Assembly: GCA_023425615.1 (NCBI GenBank)
Contig: JAFACJ010000250.1
Location: 1-6,044, forward strand
DNA length: 6,044 nt
DNA from: Actinomycetes bacterium
GTDB lineage: Bacteria; Actinomycetota; Actinomycetes; Streptosporangiales; Streptosporangiaceae
Reading direction: 5' to 3'
The notes under the pieces are model-generated. The model was not told the DNA's origin. It worked only from the letters and a program-made list of their open reading frames with translations, and ran no database searches. Made by a program: the position numbers and the translations under genes. Within the stretch, counting starts at the first letter, position 1. The number at the start of each line of letters is the position of its first letter. Positions 1-4,893 of this stretch are shown piece by piece.

Positions 1-210
1 GCGCACCAGGGTGGGCCGCAGCGCGGGGACGAAGCGGCTCTCCTCGTCCAGATGGGCGGCGAGGTGCCAGGGCTCGTCCCGCGGGGTGCCCAGCAGCAGC
101 AGGTCCTCGCGCGCCGAGGAGCGCAGGGCGCGGGCGAACCGCCGGGTGTCGGCCATGAGCTCGGTGGAGGAGAGCAACTCCCGCAGCAGTGTCACTTGAC
201 CGGTGTCCAT
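1..210 (-). CDS. Hypothetical protein, N-terminal part (runs off left edge)
   Basis: Read on the minus strand, an ATG at 210-208 opens a frame that stays open for 70 codons to the window edge, so the C-terminal part is missing. The product starts MDTGQVTLLREL, continues with a charged helical stretch (about residues 6-35), then a hydrophobic strand-like DLLLLGTP, and then DEPWHLAAHLDEESR. There is no signal peptide or membrane segment. I do not recognise the family and assign no function. The ATG was chosen because an AGGA lies 7 nt upstream; the codon just before it is GTG, which is a possible alternative start. It diverges from npdG across about 105 bp, so the two could share a control region. 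Codon use matches the neighbouring genes, with G or C in most third positions, which supports it being a real gene. Confidence 0.7.
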   Translation of the reverse strand, partial: MDTGQVTLLRELLSSTELMADTRRFARALRSSAREDLLLLGTPRDEPWHLAAHLDEESRFVPALRPTLVR

Positions 211-316
211 CACCCCATCCTGACGCAAGGGGGACCGCGGTCAGCGGGAAGCGCGCGGAACGGCATGGGCGGGGTCGGCGGAATCCGGTCGGACGCCGCC
301 TGGCAGGATGCTGGCC
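211..316. promoter_or_regulatory. Divergent spacer between the unknown gene and npdG, with a 10-bp palindrome
   Basis: This spacer of about 105 bp must carry the start signals for two divergent genes. It holds a perfect palindrome, GACCGCGGTC, at 233-242. A looser inverted repeat, CTGAC at 220-224 with GTCAG at 240-244, overlaps it. No convincing -35/-10 pair is visible on either strand. An operator role for the palindrome is inference; short GC palindromes also arise by chance at this base composition. Confidence 0.35.
304..308 (+). promoter_or_regulatory. Ribosome binding site deciding the npdG start
   Basis: CAGGA ends 8 nt before the ATG at 317. It overlaps the other in-frame ATG at 308, which would be left with no usable ribosome binding site. 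This favours the start at 317. Confidence 0.6.
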
Positions 317-979
317 ATGAGTGATCTCCCTGACGTGAGCGGTCTGACCATCGGCATCCTCGGCGGGACCGGAGACCAGGGCAAGGGCCTTGCCCACCGG
401 TTCGCCCTCGCCGGGCATCCGGTGATCATCGGTTCGCGGGCCGCGGACCGGGCGCAGGAGGCGGCCGAGGAACTCGGCAACGGCGTGCGCGGCCTCGCCA
501 ACCCCGACTGCGCCACGCAGTCCGACATCGTGATCGTCGCGGTGCCCTGGGGCGGGCACAAGGCGACGCTGGAGGCGCTGAAGGGCGAGCTGGCCGGGAA
601 GATCGTGGTGGACTGCGTGAACCCGCTGGGCTTCGACAAGCAGGGCGCCCACGCGCTCCCCGTGGAGGAGGGCAGCGCCGCGCAGCAGGCCGCGGGCATC
701 CTCACCGAGAGCCGTGTCGTCGCCGCCTTCCACCATGTGTCTGCGGTGTTGCTGCTCGACCCGTCCGTGGAGACGATCGACCTTGACGTGCTGGTGCTGG
801 GCGACGACCGCGAGGCCACCGACACCGTCCAGGCGCTGGCCGGGCGGATCAACGGCGTCCGCGGCGTCTACGGCGGACGGCTGCGCAACGCCCACCAGGT
901 CGAGGCGTTCACCGCCAACCTGATCTCCATCAACCGCCGCTACAAGGCGCACGCCGGGATCCGCCTCACCGACGTGTGA
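317..979 (+). CDS. npdG: F420-dependent NADP+ reductase (NADPH:F420 oxidoreductase)
   Basis: The product is a 220-residue soluble cytoplasmic enzyme that transfers hydride between the deazaflavin cofactor F420 and NADP, linking the F420H2 pool used by actinomycete reductases to NADPH. An N-terminal Rossmann fold is visible: a beta strand, then the glycine-rich loop GILGGTGDQG at residues 13-22, which is the family signature. IIGSR at 37-41 follows, and its Ser and Arg are where this family holds the 2'-phosphate of NADP. Further family-like segments are IVIVAVPWGGH, VVDCVNPLGFD and AAFHHVSA. The C-terminal RLRNAHQVEAFTANLISIN matches the helix seen in Fno/NpdG proteins. The length fits the usual 210-230 residues. 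The gene stands alone on its strand: a divergent gene lies upstream, and a strong hairpin separates it from convergent panB. The family call is firm; which direction of hydride transfer dominates in the cell is not visible here. Confidence 0.93.
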   Translation: MSDLPDVSGLTIGILGGTGDQGKGLAHRFALAGHPVIIGSRAADRAQEAAEELGNGVRGLANPDCATQSDIVIVAVPWGGHKATLEALKGELAGKIVVDCVNPLGFDKQGAHALPVEEGSAAQQAAGILTESRVVAAFHHVSAVLLLDPSVETIDLDVLVLGDDREATDTVQALAGRINGVRGVYGGRLRNAHQVEAFTANLISINRRYKAHAGIRLTDV

Positions 980-1011
980 TGAACGGCCACGGACGAAGGC
1001 CGCGGAACATC

Positions 1012-1043
1012 CGGAAGGCCCCGGCGTGCGCCGGGGCCTTCCG
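1012..1043 (+). terminator. Perfect 14-bp hairpin between convergent npdG and panB
   Basis: The left arm at 1012-1025 and right arm at 1030-1043 are perfect reverse complements (CGGAAGGCCCCGGC and its complement) around a 4-base GTGC loop. It begins 32 bases after the npdG stop and is followed on the plus strand by a pyrimidine-rich tail (TTTCTCCTTCTCC), so it best fits a terminator for npdG. The panB stop lies 30 bases to the right, so the same stem could also stop panB transcripts, but the minus-strand side has no T-run. Imperfect U-tracts are common at actinobacterial terminators. Confidence 0.8.
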
Positions 1044-1073
1044 TTTCTCCTTCTCCAGGGGCGGGAGGGAGGC

Positions 1074-1916
1074 TCAGCGGTAGGAGTGCTCCGCCGCGGG
1101 GAAGGTGCCGCCGACCACCTCGTCGGCGTAGGCGCGCGCCGCCTCGCCGAGCAGGTCGCCGACCGCCGCGTACTTCTTCACGAACTTGGCGGTGTGCGGC
1201 ACCATGCCGGCCATGTCCTGCCAGACCAGCACCTGGGCGTCGGTGCCGGGACCCGCGCCGATGCCGACGGTGGGGATGGACAGGGAGGCGGTGACCCGCT
1301 GGGCCAGCTCCTCGGGCACGCACTCCAGGACGACGGCGAAGGCGCCGGCCGCCTCCAGCGCCTTGGCGTCGTGCAGCAGCTGCTCGCCGGCCTCGCCGCG
1401 GCCCTGCACCCGGTAGCCGCCGAAGACGTTCACCGACTGCGGGGTCAGCCCGAGGTGGCCCATCACCGGGATCCCCGCCGCGACCATGGCCTCGACCTGC
1501 GGCAGGATCCGGCGGCCGCCCTCGACCTTGACGGCGTGCGCGCCGCCCTCCTTGAGGAAGCGCGCGGCGTTGGCCAGCGCCTGCTCGACCGAGCCCTGGT
1601 AGGACCCGAACGGCAGGTCGGCGACGACCAGCGCGCGCTTGGAGCCGCGCACGACGGCGGCGGCGAGGGGGAGGAGGTCCTCGACGGTGACGGGGACGGT
1701 GGAGTCGTAGCCGTAGACCACCATGGCGGCGGAGTCGCCGATGAGGAGTACGGGAATGCCCGCTTCGTCGAAGATGCGGGCGGTGAGCGCGTCGTAGGCG
1801 GTGAGCATCGGCCACTTCTCGCCGCGCGCCTTGGCGGCGGCGATGTCGCGTACGGTGATCCGCCGGTTGCCCTGGCCGCCATAGAGCATGGTCGACCGGT
1901 CCTGCACTGCAGACAT
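1074..1916 (-). CDS. panB: 3-methyl-2-oxobutanoate hydroxymethyltransferase (ketopantoate hydroxymethyltransferase)
   Basis: This 280-residue cytoplasmic TIM-barrel enzyme adds a hydroxymethyl group from 5,10-methylene-tetrahydrofolate to 2-oxoisovalerate to make ketopantoate, the first committed step to pantothenate and coenzyme A. Family residues are visible in order: MLTAYD (37-42); the metal-binding Asp in IGDSAAM (D61); ADLPFGSY with the second metal Asp (D100); KVEGG (K130, E132) in the substrate site; [10 protein letters not shown] (153-162); and the catalytic-base Glu in VLECVP (E198). [14 protein letters not shown] follows. Length is normal (about 260-285). The first 18 residues ([18 protein letters not shown]) form a short extension before the conserved RITVRDI, as often seen in actinobacteria. 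The ATG at 1916 is preceded by GGAGGT with 9-nt spacing; an upstream in-frame TTG at 1988 has no such support. It diverges from the tetR gene, and no panC or panD is in the window. Confidence 0.96.
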   Translation of the reverse strand: MSAVQDRSTMLYGGQGNRRITVRDIAAAKARGEKWPMLTAYDALTARIFDEAGIPVLLIGDSAAMVVYGYDSTVPVTVEDLLPLAAAVVRGSKRALVVADLPFGSYQGSVEQALANAARFLKEGGAHAVKVEGGRRILPQVEAMVAAGIPVMGHLGLTPQSVNVFGGYRVQGRGEAGEQLLHDAKALEAAGAFAVVLECVPEELAQRVTASLSIPTVGIGAGPGTDAQVLVWQDMAGMVPHTAKFVKKYAAVGDLLGEAARAYADEVVGGTFPAAEHSYR

Positions 1917-2045
1917 ACTTGTTCTACCTCCAGTCTCGAGGCGCCCCTTCGGCGTACCCGGACGGGATCGATGATTCCACCAACTCAACGCGAGGGGAAG
2001 GGTCGGCGTTCCCTCCGGTTTTCCGGCAGAAGGTAAAAATCAGTC
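1917..2045. promoter_or_regulatory. Divergent panB/tetR control region with two short inverted repeats
   Basis: This 129-bp spacer holds the start signals for panB (leftward) and the TetR gene (rightward). GGGAA at 1995-1999 and TTCCC at 2009-2013 form an inverted repeat with a 9-base spacer. CCGGTTTTCCGG at 2015-2026 is a second small inverted repeat. Both lie close to the tetR start, where an autoregulating TetR protein would commonly bind. I see no clean -35/-10 pair for either gene. The operator role is inference. Confidence 0.4.
1926..1931 (-). promoter_or_regulatory. Ribosome binding site of panB
   Basis: GGAGGT on the minus strand, 9 nt before the ATG at 1916-1914, is the strongest Shine-Dalgarno match in the window. 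It fixes the panB start at this ATG rather than at the upstream TTG at 1988. Confidence 0.85.
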
Positions 2046-2663
2046 ATGGGTGGAAGCGCTGAGGGCAGGTCGCCGGGAAGGCCGCGCAGTGAGCGCGCCG
2101 GACAGGCGATCATCACCGCCACCCTGGACCTCCTCGCCGAGGAGGCCGGGGTCGCCGGGGTGTCCATCGAGGCGGTCGCCGCCCGCGCCGGGGTCGGCAA
2201 GAGCACCATCTACCGGCGCTGGCCCAACAAGGAGGCGCTGATCATCGGGGCGATGGCGGCGCTCAAGCCGCCGCTGCCGCCGGTCGGCGGTGACTCGGTG
2301 CGCGAGGACCTGGTGGTCATCGCGCGGGCGCTCCTCGCCGAGCAGGAGGCGGGCCGCTCCCGCGGCCTCTGGAGGATCATGAGCAGCGCGGAGAAGTACC
2401 CCGAGCTGCTGGAGGGCTTCCAGCGGCAGGTGCTGGCGCCCCGCAGGGAGCAGCTGGAGGAGGTGCTGCGGCGCGGGGCGCGGACCGGTGAGCTGCGCGG
2501 CGACCTGGATCCGGAGCTGGCCCTGCGCATGATCATCGGGGCGCTGACGTTCCGGTCGAGGGCGCCCTCGCGCAGGCCGCCCGACCCCGACCTCCCCGAA
2601 CGCGTGGTCGACCTGCTCCTGTCGGGCCTGGAGCCCCGGCTGCCGCCGAGTATGCGGTCTTGA
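2046..2663 (+). CDS. TetR/AcrR-family transcriptional regulator
   Basis: The product is a 205-residue predicted DNA-binding repressor that would act as a dimer on a palindromic operator. After a basic leader with GRPRSER (11-17), the TetR N-terminal domain spans about residues 18-66. Its helix-turn-helix is VSIEAVAARAGVGKSTIYRRW (39-59), followed by PNKEALI, the classic TetR signature. Residues 80-200 form an all-helical ligand-binding and dimer domain with RALLAEQEAGRSRGLWRIM and a run of Arg/Glu-rich helices; it resembles the C-terminal domains common in actinobacterial TetR proteins, and the ligand cannot be read from it. The ATG at 2046 has AGAAGG 12 nt upstream, a rather long spacing, but no better start is seen. 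It is divergent from panB and 85 bp upstream of the phosphatase gene on the same strand. Targets may include its own promoter, panB or the downstream gene; all of these are inference. Confidence 0.9.
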   Translation: MGGSAEGRSPGRPRSERAGQAIITATLDLLAEEAGVAGVSIEAVAARAGVGKSTIYRRWPNKEALIIGAMAALKPPLPPVGGDSVREDLVVIARALLAEQEAGRSRGLWRIMSSAEKYPELLEGFQRQVLAPRREQLEEVLRRGARTGELRGDLDPELALRMIIGALTFRSRAPSRRPPDPDLPERVVDLLLSGLEPRLPPSMRS

Positions 2664-2710
2664 GTGAGTAACCACGCGCGAAACGCCTCCGTACTCCATA
2701 CTTGACCGCA
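2653..2710. repeat. Interrupted inverted repeat over the tetR stop and the following spacer
   Basis: TGCGGTC at 2653-2659, inside the last codons of tetR, is matched by GACCGCA at 2704-2710. Nested inside, GAGTA at 2666-2670 is matched by TACTC at 2692-2696. The two pairings are in register, separated by internal loops of 6 and 7 bases, with a 21-base terminal loop. In RNA this could form a two-part hairpin between the two plus-strand genes; in DNA it could be a protein site. There is no T-run after it, so it is a poor intrinsic terminator. Confidence 0.35.
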
Positions 2711-2735
2711 GGACATGGCAGGGCAGGACGGCGGC

Positions 2736-2740
2736 GGGAG
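2736..2740 (+). promoter_or_regulatory. Ribosome binding site deciding the GTG start of the phosphatase gene
   Basis: GGGAG ends 8 nt before the GTG at 2749. An in-frame ATG four codons later (2761) would be 20 nt away, so the GTG is preferred. Confidence 0.6.
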
Positions 2741-2748
2741 CGGCACAC

Positions 2749-4872
2749 GTGAGAACCGCGATGGCGCGAAGGGCCACTACGTCCATTTCGGATTCGGCGT
2801 CCAGGACCGTCGTGCTGGGCATCGACGCCGAGGGCGGGATCGTCCAGTCCGGCCGCAACGCGGCCGGTGTGCTGAAGACCGAGCCGGGCGACCTGCTGGG
2901 CACCCCGCTGGCCGATCTGATCGAAGAGGGCGCCGACCAGCTGGAGGGCCTCTTGCAGGCGGTCGCCGAAGGGCAGGAGCGCACCGCCGTCTGGCGGCTG
3001 CGCGGCCCCGGCGACGCGGTGGTGACGCTCCAGCCGATGGTCGGCGGCTCGGGCCCCGCCGCGCTGGTGCACATCAAGGTCGCCCTGCCCGCGGCCGAGC
3101 GGTTCCAGGACCCGGTGCAGGTGCGCCGCGCCCTGTTCGACGACCCGCTCACCCGGTTCGGCGCCAACCTCGACCTCGACCAGTGCGCCCGCGAGCTCGC
3201 CGACGTCGCCGTCCCGCACTACTGCAACGTGGCCGAGATCGTGGTGCTGGAGAGCCTGGTGGCAGCCGACGAGTCGCCCGGCGCGGCCGGCGGCTCGGCG
3301 GTGCTGCGCCGTATCGCGCTGGCCTCCGACAGCCACGACCCGCACTGGACCGCGGCGGTCCCCACCGGCGAGGTGCTGGTCTACCCGCCCGACACCTTCT
3401 ACCGCCGCTGCCTGGACCGCCGCGAGCCCGAGCACCAGCGGCAGATCACCCCCGAGCAGGCGGCGGGGATCGCCGCGGCCTGGCGCCGCGCCCCGGTGCG
3501 CGAGCTGCTGGCCGACGTCTCGATGGTGCTGCTGCCGCTGATCGCCCAGGGCTCCCTGCTGGGGATCATGGTGTGCACCAGGACCTCGGGGTTCCGCCGG
3601 TTCGACGCCTACGACGTCGAGATCGGCATGGAGTTCGCCTCCCGCGCCGCGATCGTCATCGACAACGCCCGCAGGTTCAGCCGGGAGCGGGCCACCGCGC
3701 TGACCCTCCAGCGCAGCCTGCTGCCCAACCGGCTGTCGCACCCCTCCTCGGTGGAGGTCAGGCACCGCTACCTGCCGGGCAGCAAGCTGGTGGAGGTCGG
3801 CGGCGACTGGTACGAGTCGATCGCGCTGCCCGGCGGCCGTGTCGCCCTGATCGTCGGGGACGTCGCGGGCCACGGCGTCAAGGCCGCGGTCACCATGGGG
3901 CGGCTGCGCACCGCGCTGCACACCCTGGCCAACCTGGACTATCCGCCCGCCGACGCGCTGCACATCCTGCACGAGCTGATGACCGAGCTCGGCGAGCAGG
4001 AACCGCACTTCGCCACCTGCGTCTACGGCGTCTACGACGCCACCACAGGGCTGCTGGAGATCGCCTCGGCCGGGCACCTGCCGCCGCTGCTGCTGCGCGC
4101 CGACGGCACCGCCGAGTATCTGACGCTGCCCGACGCCCCGCCGCTGGGCGTGGTCGGCGGCAACCCGATCGAGAGCCGTGAGTTCGCCGTCGAGGACGGC
4201 AGCATGTTCGTCATCTACACCGACGGGCTGGTCGAGAGCCGGGGCCGCGACATCGACGACGGGCTGGCCCGGCTGAGCGGGATCTTCGACGCCACCGCCC
4301 TCGAACGCCCCATGGAGGATCTGGCCAAGGCGTGCCTGGCCGGCGTCTACGACGACCACCACCGCGACGACATCGCGCTGCTCATCGCCCGGCTGCGGCG
4401 GCTGCCCGCCGGCTCCCACGAGTCATGGACGCTGCCCAACGACCCGGCGGCCGTGCGCAGGGCACGGGGCCTGGTCCGCGCGCAGCTTGCCGACTGGGGC
4501 CTGGAGGAGCTGTCCTACACCGCCGAGCTGCTCGCCTCCGAGCTGGTCACCAACGCGGTGCGCTACTCGCCCGGCACCCTGGAGCTGCGGCTGCTGCGCG
4601 AGCGCACCCTGGTGATCGAGGTGATGGACCGCTCGGCTGCGCTGCCGCGGCTGCGCCGCGCCGCCGACGACGACGAGGGCGGGCGCGGCCTGCTGGTGGT
4701 CAGCGAGTTCGCCCGCCGCTGGGGCACCCGCCGCACGGCGCTGGGCAAGGTCGTCTGGTGCGATCTGCGGCTGCCGGGCACCGACCCCGACGACAGCCTC
4801 TTCACCCAGCAGTGGCCGGGCAGCGACCACCACACCGACGAGTTCCCGCTGCCCGCGCCGCCCGTCGGCTGA
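2749..4872 (+). CDS. PAS-GAF-SpoIIE (PP2C) phosphatase with C-terminal RsbW-like HATPase kinase domain
   Basis: The product is a 707-residue soluble multidomain switch protein of the actinobacterial partner-switching type. A PAS-like sensor spans about residues 20-115 and a GAF-like domain about 135-306, ending in a helical linker with the typical ATALTLQRSLLP. A SpoIIE-type PP2C phosphatase spans about 330-550. Its metal-binding acids are all visible: D353 in VGGDWYE, D371 in VGDVAGHG, D492 in YTDGLVE, and D541 in RDDIALL. SAGHLPPLLL (440-449) is also typical. A GHKL ATPase domain, as in anti-sigma kinases such as RsbW, spans about 557-685, with E598 and N602 in SELVTNAVRYSPG, D627 in VMDRS, and the lid GGRGLL (644-649). 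Both enzyme domains look intact, so it may phosphorylate and dephosphorylate an anti-anti-sigma STAS protein. No membrane segment is seen. The N-terminal domains probably sense an unidentified signal. It follows tetR by 85 bp and converges on nadE. No STAS or sigma gene is in the window. Confidence 0.93.
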   Translation: MRTAMARRATTSISDSASRTVVLGIDAEGGIVQSGRNAAGVLKTEPGDLLGTPLADLIEEGADQLEGLLQAVAEGQERTAVWRLRGPGDAVVTLQPMVGGSGPAALVHIKVALPAAERFQDPVQVRRALFDDPLTRFGANLDLDQCARELADVAVPHYCNVAEIVVLESLVAADESPGAAGGSAVLRRIALASDSHDPHWTAAVPTGEVLVYPPDTFYRRCLDRREPEHQRQITPEQAAGIAAAWRRAPVRELLADVSMVLLPLIAQGSLLGIMVCTRTSGFRRFDAYDVEIGMEFASRAAIVIDNARRFSRERATALTLQRSLLPNRLSHPSSVEVRHRYLPGSKLVEVGGDWYESIALPGGRVALIVGDVAGHGVKAAVTMGRLRTALHTLANLDYPPADALHILHELMTELGEQEPHFATCVYGVYDATTGLLEIASAGHLPPLLLRADGTAEYLTLPDAPPLGVVGGNPIESREFAVEDGSMFVIYTDGLVESRGRDIDDGLARLSGIFDATALERPMEDLAKACLAGVYDDHHRDDIALLIARLRRLPAGSHESWTLPNDPAAVRRARGLVRAQLADWGLEELSYTAELLASELVTNAVRYSPGTLELRLLRERTLVIEVMDRSAALPRLRRAADDDEGGRGLLVVSEFARRWGTRRTALGKVVWCDLRLPGTDPDDSLFTQQWPGSDHHTDEFPLPAPPVG

Positions 4873-4886
4873 CCGGCGGCACGGGC
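4860..4886. terminator. GC-rich hairpin between convergent phosphatase gene and nadE
   Basis: CCGTCGG at 4862-4868 and CCGGCGG at 4873-4879 can pair over 7 bp (one G-U) around a CTGA loop that includes the stop codon. An alternative fold pairs GCCCGT at 4860-4865 with ACGGGC at 4881-4886. No T-run follows on either strand, and the gap between the two stops is only 21 bp, so a terminator role is tentative. Confidence 0.35.
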
Positions 4887-4893
4887 GCCGGAG

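Noticed and set aside
241..852. A 203-codon minus-strand frame antisense to npdG.
   Set aside because: It has Ser/Ala/Pro-rich composition with no motif, and npdG on the opposite strand is unambiguous.
940..1815. A 291-codon minus-strand frame overlapping panB in another frame and running into the npdG end.
   Set aside because: The product is almost all Arg, Gly, Ala and Pro, and it would cross the hairpin and the npdG stop. It is a shadow of panB.
1917..1988. A 24-residue N-terminal extension of PanB from an upstream in-frame TTG.
   Set aside because: No ribosome binding site precedes the TTG, while GGAGGT sits inside the extension at the right distance for the ATG at 1916. The extra residues do not look like PanB sequence.
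1026..2036. A 336-codon plus-strand open frame antisense to panB.
   Set aside because: It starts inside the terminator hairpin, and its product is low-complexity (Gly, Arg, Leu, Asp, His). The minus strand carries a complete PanB with all catalytic residues.
2702..2730. Possible -35 box TTGACC before the phosphatase gene.
   Set aside because: At 17-base spacing the -10 would be AGGACG, which is a poor match, and the -35 overlaps an arm of the inverted repeat. Too weak to annotate as a promoter.
2715..4181. A 488-codon open frame on the plus strand overlapping the phosphatase gene in another frame.
   Set aside because: The product is Arg/Ala/Gly/Pro repeats typical of a shifted GC-rich frame, with no recognisable domain.
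2533..4419. A 628-codon open frame on the minus strand, antisense to the phosphatase gene.
   Set aside because: Its product is low-complexity, rich in Gly, Gln, Arg, Val and Ala, with no family motif. The plus strand here has intact PAS, GAF, PP2C and HATPase motifs. Long antisense frames are expected at this GC content.
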